A stretch of DNA of 64,000 nt from Pontibacter flavimaris (GCF_001907195.1 NZ_LVWA01000005.1:744001-808000); one strand, 5' to 3'; numbered from the stretch's first letter, positions 16,066 to 26,177 are shown. Numbers and translations are program-made. The notes: a model not told the origin generated them from the sequence alone.

Positions 16066-18891
16066 ATGAAGTTTTTTACCCTCCCGCGTCTCCTGTTGCT
16101 CTTTATACTTCAGTTCCTGTGCTGGCAGGCGCTGGCGCAGGTTGTCACCACGGTTCCGGCCTTCCCGACGGCAGACAAGAAGGTCACCATCACCTTCGAC
16201 CTGACCAAGGCCAAAGACCCGCGCGCCAAGAACCTGCTGGGCAAGACAAGCGACGTATACCTGTGGTCCGGGGCCGGGACCACTGCGAACGGAGATGCGT
16301 TTGAGTACCAGCCCGCCGGGCAGAGCACCTGGGGAGCACCGTTCGAACCCGGCAAAATGATTTCGCTGGGCAACGACAAATGGCAGATCACGCTGGTGCC
16401 GCGCGTATACTTTGGCGTGCCCGCCGGCACCCCCATCCGCAAACTGGGCCTGCTGCTGAAGAACGGCAACGGCACTGCTCAAACCGAGGACATCATCATC
16501 GCGGTGTACGAGGACGAGCTGAAGGTCTCGTTTCAACAGCCGGAGCAGGAGTTCTTTTTTGCAGCACCGAACAGTACGATGCAGGTAGAGGCCGTTGCCT
16601 CCGAGGCGGCCGAGCTGCGCCTGCTGCACGATGGGGTGGAGGTGCGGCGCGTGCTGGGCAGCGAGAAGCTGAGCCATACGATCCGCACCGGACCCGACAG
16701 AGGCCTGCGCCACCGGGTTACCATCGAAGCCATAAAAGCGGGGGAAAGTGCCTCGGACACGTTTGAGTACATGATCAAGCCGGTTGTGCCCGTGGCGGCG
16801 CTTCCTGCCGGCATGGTAGACGGCATCAACTACATCAATGAGGCCGAAGTGGTGCTGGTGCTCTACGCGCCGCACAAGGAGCATGTGTATGTAATTGGCG
16901 AATTTAACGACTGGCAGCCGACGCAGGAGCACCTGATGCGCCGCACACCCGACGGGAACCGCTACTGGCTGCGCCTGCACAGCCTGCCTATCAGGGAGGA
17001 GGTTGCTTTTCAGTACCTGGTGGATGGCGCCGTGGCGGTGGCCGATCCGTATACCGAGAAGATCCTGGACCCCTGGAACGACCAATTCCTGGGTGATGCG
17101 AACTATCCCAACCTAAAGCCCTACCCGGAGGGAGCCAGCGGCATCGTATCGGTGCTGCAGACGGAGCAGCAGGCGTATAGCTGGCATGTGGAGGATTTTG
17201 AGCGCCCCGCCACGGACCAACTCGTGATCTACGAGCTGCTGCTGCGCGATTTTGTGGCCACGCGCAACTATAAAACGCTCACCGATACCCTCAGTTATTT
17301 CAAGCGGCTGGGTATAAACGCCATTCAGCTGATGCCGGTCATGGAGTTCTCAGGCAACGAGTCGTGGGGCTACAACCCGATTTTTTACTTTACCCCGGAC
17401 AAGGCCTATGGTACCGAGGAAGACCTGAAGGCTTTTATTGATGCCGCACACAAGGCAGGCATTGCCGTTATACTTGACGTGGTGCTGAACCAGGCTGACT
17501 TCGAGTTTCCGTACGTAAAGCTGTACTGGGATGAAAACAACAATAGACCGGCAGCCAACAACCCATACTTTAACCCGGTGGCCACGCATCCCTACAACGT
17601 GTTCTTCGACTTTAACCACGACAGCCCGGCCACCAAGGCCCTGGTGCAGCGCGTGACGCAGTACTGGCTGCAGGAGTATAAAGTGGATGGTTTCCGGTTC
17701 GATCTTTCCAAAGGCTTTACCCAGAAAAACTCAGGCGACGATGTGGGTGCCTGGAGCGCCTATGATGCCGACCGCGTAGCCACCTGGAAACGCATCTACG
17801 ATGAGATCAGAAGTATAGACGAAACAGCTTACGTGATCCTGGAGCACTTTGCCGACAATGCCGAGGAGAAGGAGCTGGCCAACTACGGCATGCTCTTTTG
17901 GGGCAATGCCAACCACGATTTCCGCCAACTGGGCAAAGGCACCAACGCCAACCCACAATGGCTGTCTTACCAGGTGCGCGGTTGGGAGCAGCCGCACGTA
18001 ATCGGGTATCTGGAGAGCCACGACGAGGAGCGTTTTATGTATGATGTGAAGCAGAATGGCAAGGCCACCAGCAGCTACAGCACCCGCAAACAGAGCACCG
18101 CCCTGAACCGCGCCAAACTGGCGGCTGCCTTTGCCCTGGCCATTCCCGGACCGAAAATGATCTGGCAGTTCGGGGAATTGGGCTACGATATCGGGATAGA
18201 TGAGCATGGCCGCACCGGCAACAAGCCATTGCGCTGGACTTACCAGAACGACCCGGAGCGGGCAAAGCTGTTCCAGGTATACGCCGAGCTGATCAAGCTC
18301 AAAACATCCCAACCGGCTTTCGCTACCAAAGACTTTACCCTCGACCTGGACAACATCGTCAAGCGCATCACCTTGGATGGAGCGGATATGGACGTGTTCC
18401 TGATTGGTAACTTTGACGTGCAGCAACAGCTGCCGCAGGCCAACTTCCCCAATGCAGGCACCTGGTACGACTACTTTACCGGCGATGAACTGGTGATCAC
18501 AGAGTCGAACAAGGAAATCCTGCTGGAGCCGGGCGAATTCAGGCTCTTCACCACGCAAAAGCTGGAGGGGCCGGCTACCAACCTGCTGCCCTGGTCGCGC
18601 ATCATACTTGCCGCGGATGATCAGTTAGCGGCTGGCCAAAGTATAAAGGTATACCCGAACCCGGCACCGGGCACGGCTAATTTATACTTTGAGAGCGCCT
18701 ACCGCGGCCCGGTGCAGCTGCAGGTGCTGGACGTAACAGGCCGCATCCTCTACCGCCATACTTTAAATAAAACGCAGGAGGTGCTGCAGGGGCAGGTGCC
18801 GCTCCAGAAGGCAGCCAACGGTCTGTACTACCTGCAGGTCACGGCCGGGAACGAACGCCATGTGCAAAAGCTGGTGAAAGTATCGGAGTAG
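16066..18891 (+). CDS. Secreted GH13 alpha-amylase-family enzyme with T9SS sorting domain
   Basis: Cleaves alpha-glucans outside the cell. The ATG at 16066 gives a hydrophobic signal peptide; an earlier TTG at 16042 is less likely. After beta-rich N-terminal regions an E-set/CBM48-like module lies at about 245-340 (VYVIGEFNDWQP). The catalytic barrel spans about 380-720: region I DVVLNQ (471-476), region II GFRFD with nucleophile Asp546, region III ILEH with acid Glu593, region IV ESHDEE with Asp653. Region I normally ends in His; here it is Gln476, an unusual change in subsite -1. The last 80 residues are a type A T9SS C-terminal domain (SIKVYPNP, GLYYLQV, KLVKV), implying export by type IX secretion. 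It ends at a terminator. Confidence 0.92.
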   Translation: MKFFTLPRLLLLFILQFLCWQALAQVVTTVPAFPTADKKVTITFDLTKAKDPRAKNLLGKTSDVYLWSGAGTTANGDAFEYQPAGQSTWGAPFEPGKMISLGNDKWQITLVPRVYFGVPAGTPIRKLGLLLKNGNGTAQTEDIIIAVYEDELKVSFQQPEQEFFFAAPNSTMQVEAVASEAAELRLLHDGVEVRRVLGSEKLSHTIRTGPDRGLRHRVTIEAIKAGESASDTFEYMIKPVVPVAALPAGMVDGINYINEAEVVLVLYAPHKEHVYVIGEFNDWQPTQEHLMRRTPDGNRYWLRLHSLPIREEVAFQYLVDGAVAVADPYTEKILDPWNDQFLGDANYPNLKPYPEGASGIVSVLQTEQQAYSWHVEDFERPATDQLVIYELLLRDFVATRNYKTLTDTLSYFKRLGINAIQLMPVMEFSGNESWGYNPIFYFTPDKAYGTEEDLKAFIDAAHKAGIAVILDVVLNQADFEFPYVKLYWDENNNRPAANNPYFNPVATHPYNVFFDFNHDSPATKALVQRVTQYWLQEYKVDGFRFDLSKGFTQKNSGDDVGAWSAYDADRVATWKRIYDEIRSIDETAYVILEHFADNAEEKELANYGMLFWGNANHDFRQLGKGTNANPQWLSYQVRGWEQPHVIGYLESHDEERFMYDVKQNGKATSSYSTRKQSTALNRAKLAAAFALAIPGPKMIWQFGELGYDIGIDEHGRTGNKPLRWTYQNDPERAKLFQVYAELIKLKTSQPAFATKDFTLDLDNIVKRITLDGADMDVFLIGNFDVQQQLPQANFPNAGTWYDYFTGDELVITESNKEILLEPGEFRLFTTQKLEGPATNLLPWSRIILAADDQLAAGQSIKVYPNPAPGTANLYFESAYRGPVQLQVLDVTGRILYRHTLNKTQEVLQGQVPLQKAANGLYYLQVTAGNERHVQKLVKVSE

Positions 18892-18922
18892 TAATTTTTT
18901 CTGATCGGAAGGGATAAACAAG

Positions 18923-18965
18923 GCTGCGCGGGGCTATAGTACGCTATAGGGCCGCGCAGCTTTTT
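18923..18965 (+). terminator. Terminator after GH13 amylase
   Basis: GCTGCGCGG / CCGCGCAGC arms with a nested CTATAG pair are followed by TTTTT. There are two mismatched pairs in the middle of the stem. It separates the amylase from the next glycosidase. Confidence 0.78.
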
Positions 18966-19002
18966 GCGTTTAAGGCCAGTGGCTTCAACCTAACCTTCTG
19001 CT

Positions 19003-21597
19003 ATGGCATCATTAAGAAAAACCACCCCATACCTGCTTCTCCTTCTGGCGTTCCTAAGCCTGTCCCATTCCCCGCTGCAGGCGCAGGGCAAGAGCAGCAT
19101 CTATGTAGATAAAGAGGGCGTGATGCGGTGGCAGAAAGACAACAAAGAGGCCAACTTCTTTGGGGTAAACTATACCGTGCCCTTTGCCTACGGCTACCGC
19201 TCCCACAAAGCCCTGAACGTAGATCTGGAGAAGGCCATCGACCAGGATGTGTATCATTTCGCCAGGATGGGGTTCGATGCTTTCCGGGTGCATGTATGGG
19301 ACACGGAGATTTCCGACTCTGTTGGCAACCTGCTGGAGAACGAGCACCTGCGGCTTTTCGACTACCTGATCGCGAAGCTGAAGGAGCGGAACATCAAGAT
19401 ATTGATTACGCCAATCGCCTACTGGGGACCCGGTTACCCGGAGCCGGACGTGAAGACGGTCGGTTTCTCCAGCATCTATAACAAGCAGCATGCGGTAACA
19501 GAGGAGAAAGCCTTTGTGGCACAGGAAAGATACCTGCAGCAGTTCTTTCAGCACGTTAATCCTTACACCAAACTTTCTTACCAGGACGACCCGGACGTTA
19601 TCGCGGCCGAGATAAACAACGAGCCAAAGCACAGTGGTCCCAAGGAAAGGGCAACGGAGTACGTGAACCGCATGGTGGCAGCCGTACGCGGAACGGGTTG
19701 GACCAAACCTATCTTCTACAACATCAGTGAGTCGCCCACCTATGCCGATGTTGTCTCGAAAGCCAACATACAGGGCGTAAGCTTCCAGTGGTATCCGACA
19801 GGGCTCGTGGCGAACCGCACCCTGAAAGGGAACTACCTTCCCCACGTAGACCAGTACCGTATTCCGTTCGATACCATTCCGGCGTATACCGGTAAGGCCA
19901 GGATGGTGTATGAGTTTGATGCTGGCGACATCCTGGGGTCCTATATGTACCCGGCCATGGCCCGCAGCTTCCGTACCGCCGGGTTCCAGTGGGCGACGCA
20001 GTTTGCGTACGATCCGCTGGCGACAGCCTACGGCAACACCGAGTACCAGACGCACTACGTGAACCTGGCCTACACCCCCGACAAGGCCATCAGCCTGATG
20101 ATCGCCTCAGAGGCGTTCCATCAATTGCCACGCCTCAGGAGCTACGGCACCTACCCGGCCGACACGGCCTTTGGCGCCTTCAGGGTCAGCTACGGGCAGG
20201 ACCTCAGCGAGATGAACACGCCGCAGAAATTCTACTACTCCAATTCCACCACTTCCAAACCTGCCCGCATCGCCAAACTGGAGAAAGTGGCCGGGGTCGG
20301 GAACTCCGCAGTGGTGGAGTATAGCGGCCGGGGTGCCTACTTCCTGGATAAGCTGGAAAATGGGGTGTGGCGCCTGGAGGTGATGCCGGATGCCATTCAT
20401 GTGAGCGATCCCTTTGCCAAAGCCTCCCCGCAGAAGACCGCTACAAGTATACAATGGCAGGAGCACGACATGCAGATCAGGCTGCCGAACCTCGGGGATA
20501 GCTTCACGGTAGAAGGCCTGAACCAGGGAAACAGCCTTACAACCAACACCCGAAACGGAAACTTCAGGGTAAAGCCGGGCACCTACCTGCTCCGCAAGGG
20601 CGGCAAAAACGCTAAATCCGTTGATACGAAGAATCTAGGTACGATAGGGCTTAAGGAGTACGTGGCCCCGAATCCGCATACCGGGCAAGTATACCTGCGC
20701 CATACATCTTATACCGAGGTAACTGCGGGCAGGCCTTATACTTTAACTGCAGAAGTAGTGGGAGTAGACACCACCGCAACCATCAGCCTGGTGGCAAACA
20801 ACCTCTCCGGCGTCTGGAAAACCGTGGAAATGCAGCAAGTGAAACCCTATACTTACCAGGCTGAAATTCCTGCCGAACTGCTGACCCCTGGTCTGTTAAA
20901 GTATAGGATCGTGGTGGAGGACCGGGAGGGAAACTACACGGTATTCCCTGGCAAGTATAAAGGCAACCCGTGGGCATGGGATTATGTGCCCCACGAAGTA
21001 TGGGAAACGTATGTGGCCTCGGAGCGGGGGAACCTGGCGCTGTTCAACCCCTCCCGCGACCAGGACCTTTTCATTTACCCGAATCTATGGAGAGAAAACG
21101 AGCGCCAGTTCATCACCAGCCAGCAGCCGGGCCAGCTTATTTTACGCCTGACAAGCGAGGAGCCGCCGCAGGAGGGTGTGATGGGCATCCAACTATTCGT
21201 GCAGGACAAGCTGAAAGGGCGTGAGTCGGAGCTGGCTGGGTTCGATAAACTGGTGCTCAGGGCCCGCTCGGCTACGGGAGAGGCGGTGCAGGCTAAGATT
21301 ACGTTGATAACGTCGGGTGCGGCGGCATTCTCCGCCAGTGTAAAGCTAAGCGCTACCCGGCAGGACTTCGAAATCCCCATAAACAGCCTCAAGCCAGCAT
21401 CGTTTATACTTTTGCCAAGGCCTTACCCGGGCTTTCACCCCTTCTGGTTCACGCCATCCGCTGCAGCGCCCTTTAACCTGAGCGATGTGGAGAAGCTGGA
21501 GGTAACGATCTCCGGAAACGGCTCGCAGCCAGGTAAAGCCCAGCCCCTAAGCTTTGAGGTGGAAGGCGTGTGGCTTGAGAAAGCGGGGAAGGAGTAG
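19003..21597 (+). CDS. Secreted clan GH-A glycoside hydrolase with beta-sandwich tail
   Basis: An 864-residue exported protein (signal peptide ending PLQAQ). Residues about 35-400 look like a (beta/alpha)8 retaining glycosidase of clan GH-A: NFFGVNYTVPF at the first strand, FRVHVWDTE, AAEINNEP with proposed acid/base Glu207, and ARMVYEFDAGD with proposed nucleophile Glu304. The remaining 450 residues are beta-rich and probably bind carbohydrate. I cannot assign a GH family; GH5-like or a related clan member are options. It sits between the amylase and FecR/SusCD on the same strand, suggesting glucan breakdown. The recurring AAGTAT word is absent from the first 1.4 kb and dense (eight copies) in the 1 kb after 20440. 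Confidence 0.75.
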   Translation: MASLRKTTPYLLLLLAFLSLSHSPLQAQGKSSIYVDKEGVMRWQKDNKEANFFGVNYTVPFAYGYRSHKALNVDLEKAIDQDVYHFARMGFDAFRVHVWDTEISDSVGNLLENEHLRLFDYLIAKLKERNIKILITPIAYWGPGYPEPDVKTVGFSSIYNKQHAVTEEKAFVAQERYLQQFFQHVNPYTKLSYQDDPDVIAAEINNEPKHSGPKERATEYVNRMVAAVRGTGWTKPIFYNISESPTYADVVSKANIQGVSFQWYPTGLVANRTLKGNYLPHVDQYRIPFDTIPAYTGKARMVYEFDAGDILGSYMYPAMARSFRTAGFQWATQFAYDPLATAYGNTEYQTHYVNLAYTPDKAISLMIASEAFHQLPRLRSYGTYPADTAFGAFRVSYGQDLSEMNTPQKFYYSNSTTSKPARIAKLEKVAGVGNSAVVEYSGRGAYFLDKLENGVWRLEVMPDAIHVSDPFAKASPQKTATSIQWQEHDMQIRLPNLGDSFTVEGLNQGNSLTTNTRNGNFRVKPGTYLLRKGGKNAKSVDTKNLGTIGLKEYVAPNPHTGQVYLRHTSYTEVTAGRPYTLTAEVVGVDTTATISLVANNLSGVWKTVEMQQVKPYTYQAEIPAELLTPGLLKYRIVVEDREGNYTVFPGKYKGNPWAWDYVPHEVWETYVASERGNLALFNPSRDQDLFIYPNLWRENERQFITSQQPGQLILRLTSEEPPQEGVMGIQLFVQDKLKGRESELAGFDKLVLRARSATGEAVQAKITLITSGAAAFSASVKLSATRQDFEIPINSLKPASFILLPRPYPGFHPFWFTPSAAAPFNLSDVEKLEVTISGNGSQPGKAQPLSFEVEGVWLEKAGKE

Positions 21598-21798
21598 CTC
21601 CAGGAACGCCAGCGCCAAACAAGGCAATTACTTTTTACCCGTCTATGCGCAACTATCTCAAAGTAAACATGTTATAAGTATAGTGATATAAAAGAAAATA
21701 TTTTCACTAACAGGAGGGATAGTTTACAGGGTAAGGGGCTAATTACGACAGAGAGCAAGCGCTCACTTTTGAAACCGACGCTACCTACAAGTAGATAC
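21598..21798 (+). promoter_or_regulatory. AT-rich upstream region of fecR-susC-susD-susE
   Basis: Two hundred bases without a gene. A strongly AT-rich core at about 21658-21710 contrasts with the GC-rich surroundings and includes one AAGTAT copy. It is the natural place for the promoter of the SusCD unit. No TAnnTTTG match was found, which would be compatible with recognition by an ECF sigma factor. Confidence 0.4.
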
Positions 21799-22833
21799 AT
21801 GAACTACCAACTTGCCAGTGCTGTAGACTTTGCCGCAGATGAGTACTTTATTCAGTGGGTGAAAGCCCCTGATGCAGCTGGCGACACTTTCTGGCTGGGT
21901 TGGCTCGCACAAAACCCCTCAAAACGTGAGGAGGTGGAGCAGGCACGTAAACTGGTGGTCCTTCTTTCCGGCCATCAACCCGGCTACCAGCCTGCTGGGG
22001 TGGATGAAGTATGGCAGCGCCTGCAGCGGGCCATGCAAGAGGAGCAGGACGGGGAGCCAATGGAGGAGGTCGTTGTCCCTATCAGCTGGTGGAGCGGCAA
22101 CCTGAGCCGAAGTATAGCGGCGGCAGTAGCACTGCTGCTGGTGGGGGCAGCTACGGTGTTCCTGATGAGACAGGCGCCCGTGAGTTATACTACCGGATAT
22201 GGCGAAAAGCTTTCGGTGCTACTTCCCGATAGTTCCAGGGTGGTGCTGAACGGAAACTCCTCCATCACTTATTCGAATCATTGGCCTGGTTTCTCCGCCC
22301 GGAGGGTTTACCTGAGAGGAGAGGCTTTTTTCGATGTGGCGCATAAGGGCGCAGATCAGAAGTTTGTAGTACACACCGCTGATGAAGCAGCGGTGGAAGT
22401 GCTGGGCACCGAGTTTAACGTGAAGAGCCGTAACAATGGGAGTAAGGTGATGCTGGCCTCCGGGAAGGTGCAGCTTTCCTTTCAACAGAAAGGGCAGGAG
22501 CAGCTGGTGGTGATGCAGCCCGGCGAACTGGTAGAGGTTTTGAAAACGGAAGGCATGATCACGCGGGAGCGGGTGAGCCCCGAGCTTTACATTGCCTGGA
22601 AAGACGACAAAGTGATTTTTGACAACACATCCCTGCAGGAGATAGCAAACATGCTGGAGCAGGTGTATGGCTACCAGGTGGTGATTGAGGATGCTGAACT
22701 GGCCCGCCAGAAGCTGACCGCAAGCCTGAACGAACAGGGCGTGGACAAGATTCTGGCTACTGTCTCTGCCACGCTGGGCGCCAGGATCACCAAGCAGGAG
22801 GAATTGAAAACTATACTCATTTCTAATATATAA
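21799..22833 (+). CDS. FecR-type anti-sigma factor
   Basis: Inner-membrane regulator that holds an ECF sigma factor and receives a signal from a surface transporter. Of 344 residues, 1-100 are cytoplasmic, 105-123 form one membrane helix (IAAAVALLLVGAATVFLM), then comes a periplasmic FecR domain (YGEKLSVLLPDSSRVVLN, FFDVAH, LGTEFNV, LASGKV) and a C-terminal STN-like DUF4974 region (FDNTSLQEIANMLEQVYG). The ATG at 21799 is preferred over an upstream TTG at 21769. Only eight bases separate it from SusC. The usual neighbouring sigma gene is absent, leaving its partner unknown. Confidence 0.92.
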   Translation: MNYQLASAVDFAADEYFIQWVKAPDAAGDTFWLGWLAQNPSKREEVEQARKLVVLLSGHQPGYQPAGVDEVWQRLQRAMQEEQDGEPMEEVVVPISWWSGNLSRSIAAAVALLLVGAATVFLMRQAPVSYTTGYGEKLSVLLPDSSRVVLNGNSSITYSNHWPGFSARRVYLRGEAFFDVAHKGADQKFVVHTADEAAVEVLGTEFNVKSRNNGSKVMLASGKVQLSFQQKGQEQLVVMQPGELVEVLKTEGMITRERVSPELYIAWKDDKVIFDNTSLQEIANMLEQVYGYQVVIEDAELARQKLTASLNEQGVDKILATVSATLGARITKQEELKTILISNI

Positions 22834-22841
22834 TCAGTTTT

Positions 22842-25800
22842 ATGCAAAACAAATATACCCGTAGAATTAGGGCTATTGGCCTTTCTACTGTATTATGCTG
22901 CCTCGGCTTACCCGGCACTACCCAGCATGTGTATGCTTCCGGTGATGTGCAGCTGGAGCTGGCAGCTAGTAATTGGAATAAAGAGCAGGGGTACATCAGC
23001 AAATCGCTGAAGGCTACCCTGCATGATCTGCAACGTAAGTTTGGCATTCAGTTCTCCTATAAAGCTGATGTGGCGGACAACCTCCAACTGCGGGTGCCTG
23101 CTTCCTTGGAAGGGGAGAAAGATGCTGATCTGCTGTTGGGGCGCATACTTGCGCCGGCGGGCCTAAGCTATAAAAAGGTAAATGAGGTTTACATTATCCA
23201 GAAAACTGCCGCCGCGCCGGCCCCTGTAAACAACGTAGTCAGGCAGCTTAGGAGCAGCGTCAACAGCCAAACCAATGTAACGGTATCCGGTACGGTGACC
23301 GATGAAACAGGTGTTGGGCTGCCGGGTGTAACCGTGGTGTTGCGCGGCACGACGCGAGGCACCTCCACGGATGCAAGCGGTAACTTTAAGATAGAAGTAC
23401 CCCAGACAGGAGCCGTATTGGTACTCTCTTATATCGGCTATACTACGCAGGAGGTAACCGTGGGCAACCAGACCAACATTAACGTGGTGCTGGCCCAGGA
23501 TACAAAAGCCTTGCAGGAGGTAGTGGTAGTTGGGTACGGTACGCAGCGTAAGAGCGATATCACCGGCTCCGTAACGGCCATCTCGGAGGAAGATTTCCAG
23601 CAGGGAAACATCACCACTCCCGAGCAACTCATTCAGGGTAAAGTGGCGGGCGTGCAGATCTCCTCTAATGGCGGTGCCCCTGGTTCCGGAAGCAGAATCC
23701 GTATCCGTGGTGGCTCATCGCTGAACGCGAGCAACGATCCGCTTATCGTGATCGACGGTGTGCCTGTTGATAACAGCAGCATTGCAGGATCGGCCAACCC
23801 GCTGTCGCTCATCAACCCGAACGACATCGAGACTTTCAACGTGCTGAAGGATGCATCCGCCACCGCCATCTACGGTTCTAGGGCCTCCAACGGTGTCATC
23901 ATCATCACCACTAAAAAGGGCCGCGCCGGCGATAAACTGAAAGTAAGCCTGAGTTCCCTGGCTTCTATTTCCCAGCTACGGGACAAGGTGGACGTGCTGA
24001 GGGGCGATGAGTACCGCGCAGTGGTGAACCAATATGCAACGGATGAGAACAAAGCGCTGCTTGGCGACGCTGACACCGACTGGCAGGACCTGATCTTCCG
24101 GGATGCCGTGAGCCACGACCATAACCTGAGCGTGAGCGGATCGGTAAAGAGCATCCCGTATCGCGTTTCGGTAGGCTACCTGAATCAGGAAGGCATTCTG
24201 AAGACCTCGGAGATGAAGCGTGCCACAGGTAGCGTCAGCCTTAATCCAACATTCCTGGACGATCACCTCTCCGTGAACCTGAATGTGAAAGGCGTTAAGT
24301 CTGAGCACCAGTTCGCCAACGAAGGGGTAATCGGTTCCGCTGTCTCATTCGATCCTACGCAGTCGCCTTACGATAACAGAGAGGCGAACAGGTTTGGAGG
24401 CTATTTTGAATGGTATAAAATCGATGACAATGGAAACCCGATTGTCAATACGCTGGCTCCCCGTAACCCATTGAGCACCCTGGAGCAAACCGACGACCAG
24501 AGTGATGTAAGCAGAAGCATCGGCAACATTCAGCTGGACTATAAATTCCACTTCCTGCCGGCGCTCCGGGCAAACCTGAACCTGGGCTACGATGTGTCGA
24601 AGGGAGAAGGCTCTATTACGCTACCGACTACCTTGGCAGCTGTGTATGTGCAGGGCGGTAGCTTCAGAGAGTACTCGCAGGAAAAGACGAACAACCTGCT
24701 GGACTTTTACCTGAATTACGTGGAGGAGTATGAGAATATTCAAAGCCGTGTAGACTTTACGGCAGGTTATTCTTACCAGAAGTTCAAGAATGAGCAGCCG
24801 CCTTTTGCCACTTTCAACATTGCGGGTGATACACTGGTGCAGGCGCCAAACCCGATTGAGTCAACCAACGTGCTGCTCTCATACTTCGGTAGAATGAACT
24901 ACGCTTTCAAGGATCGTTATATCCTGACGGCCACGGTGCGTCGGGATGGTTCCTCGCGCTTCAGTCCGGATAACCGATGGGGCACCTTCCCTTCGCTTGC
25001 CTTTGCCTGGAGAATTAACGAGGAGCCTTTCCTGCAGAACGTAACGGCCATTTCTGACCTGAAACTGAGAGTGGGCTATGGTATAACAGGCCAGCAGGAC
25101 ATTGGTGGGTTTTACCCTTACCTGGCCCGCTATAGTCCAAGTAACACAGAAGCCAGCTACCAGTTTGGCGATACGTTCTACCGTACGCTGCGTCCGCAGG
25201 GGTATGATGAGAACATTAAATGGGAAGAGACAAAGACGTATAACGCCGGCCTGGACTTTGGCTTCCTCAACAACAGGATCTCCGGTAGCCTGGATTATTA
25301 CTTCAAGAAAACCGACGACCTGCTTGCCATCATTCCGGTGCCAGCGGGCTCTAACCTTACAAACAGGCTGTACACGAACGTTGGTAGCATCGAGAACCGG
25401 GGCCTGGAAGCCGTTCTGAACTTTAACGCCATCAGCACGGAGAAACTCACCTGGGATATTAGCCTGAACGGAACCTATAACGAGAACGAGATCACGAGCC
25501 TGAGCAGACTAGAGGATGAGGATGCAGTGGGCATTCCGGTTGGCGGCATCGGTGGCGGTGTGGGTAATACCATCCAGGTGCACACCGTTGGTTTCCCTAC
25601 TTACTCCTACTATGTATACAAGCAAGTATATGACGTGAACGGCAGGCCGGTAGAGGGTTTGTATGCCGACCTGAACGGGGATGGATCGATCACCGACCAG
25701 GATTTGTACCGCTACAAGAACCCGGAGCCGAAAGCATTCTTTGGCTTTAGCTCACAGCTCACCTACGGCAAGTGGAACCTGGGCTTTGTACTGCGTGGCT

Positions 25801-26177
25801 CTGTGGGCAACTATGCCTATAACAACATCAAAGCCAACACCTTTTACAGCAACATCGACTGGGAAGGTTACCTGCTCACGATCCCCAGCTCCATTAACGA
25901 GTTCGGTTTTGTCGGCCCGGATGACCCTAACCGCCAGTACTCTGATTACTTTGTGGAGAATGCCTCTTTCCTGCGCATGGACAACCTGAACCTGGGGTAC
26001 AACGTGGGCAGCATCCTCAACGACAAGGTGAACCTGCGCGTCACGGCAACGGGACAAAACCTGTTCGTGATCACAAAGTATGACGGCCTGGACCCAGAGG
26101 TAACGGGTGGTATCGACAACAACTTCTACCCAAGGCCAAGAGTTCTGTCGCTGGGAGTAAACCTTGATTTTCAATAA
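22842..26177 (+). CDS. susC: SusC-family TonB-dependent glycan transporter with STN signalling domain
   Basis: Outer-membrane importer for oligosaccharides, 1111 residues. After an atypical signal peptide (1 to about 32) comes an STN domain (about 50-110, LHDLQRKFGIQFSYKADVAD), which contacts FecR; then a carboxypeptidase-regulatory-like domain (about 145-210, SGTVTDETGVGLPGVTVVLRG), a TonB-box-like VVVGYGTQRKSDITGSV, the plug (VDNSSIAGS, DASATAIYGSRASNGVI) and the barrel to the C-terminus. The STN domain marks it as a transducer, in line with FecR just upstream. SusD follows after 15 bp. Only four copies of the AAGTAT word occur in 3.3 kb, fewer than in most genes here. Confidence 0.95.
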   Translation: MQNKYTRRIRAIGLSTVLCCLGLPGTTQHVYASGDVQLELAASNWNKEQGYISKSLKATLHDLQRKFGIQFSYKADVADNLQLRVPASLEGEKDADLLLGRILAPAGLSYKKVNEVYIIQKTAAAPAPVNNVVRQLRSSVNSQTNVTVSGTVTDETGVGLPGVTVVLRGTTRGTSTDASGNFKIEVPQTGAVLVLSYIGYTTQEVTVGNQTNINVVLAQDTKALQEVVVVGYGTQRKSDITGSVTAISEEDFQQGNITTPEQLIQGKVAGVQISSNGGAPGSGSRIRIRGGSSLNASNDPLIVIDGVPVDNSSIAGSANPLSLINPNDIETFNVLKDASATAIYGSRASNGVIIITTKKGRAGDKLKVSLSSLASISQLRDKVDVLRGDEYRAVVNQYATDENKALLGDADTDWQDLIFRDAVSHDHNLSVSGSVKSIPYRVSVGYLNQEGILKTSEMKRATGSVSLNPTFLDDHLSVNLNVKGVKSEHQFANEGVIGSAVSFDPTQSPYDNREANRFGGYFEWYKIDDNGNPIVNTLAPRNPLSTLEQTDDQSDVSRSIGNIQLDYKFHFLPALRANLNLGYDVSKGEGSITLPTTLAAVYVQGGSFREYSQEKTNNLLDFYLNYVEEYENIQSRVDFTAGYSYQKFKNEQPPFATFNIAGDTLVQAPNPIESTNVLLSYFGRMNYAFKDRYILTATVRRDGSSRFSPDNRWGTFPSLAFAWRINEEPFLQNVTAISDLKLRVGYGITGQQDIGGFYPYLARYSPSNTEASYQFGDTFYRTLRPQGYDENIKWEETKTYNAGLDFGFLNNRISGSLDYYFKKTDDLLAIIPVPAGSNLTNRLYTNVGSIENRGLEAVLNFNAISTEKLTWDISLNGTYNENEITSLSRLEDEDAVGIPVGGIGGGVGNTIQVHTVGFPTYSYYVYKQVYDVNGRPVEGLYADLNGDGSITDQDLYRYKNPEPKAFFGFSSQLTYGKWNLGFVLRGSVGNYAYNNIKANTFYSNIDWEGYLLTIPSSINEFGFVGPDDPNRQYSDYFVENASFLRMDNLNLGYNVGSILNDKVNLRVTATGQNLFVITKYDGLDPEVTGGIDNNFYPRPRVLSLGVNLDFQ

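Noticed and set aside
15925..17085. 386-residue minus-strand frame opposite the GH13 gene
   Set aside because: The opposite strand encodes a well-supported GH13 signal peptide and N-terminal domain; the frame has no motif.
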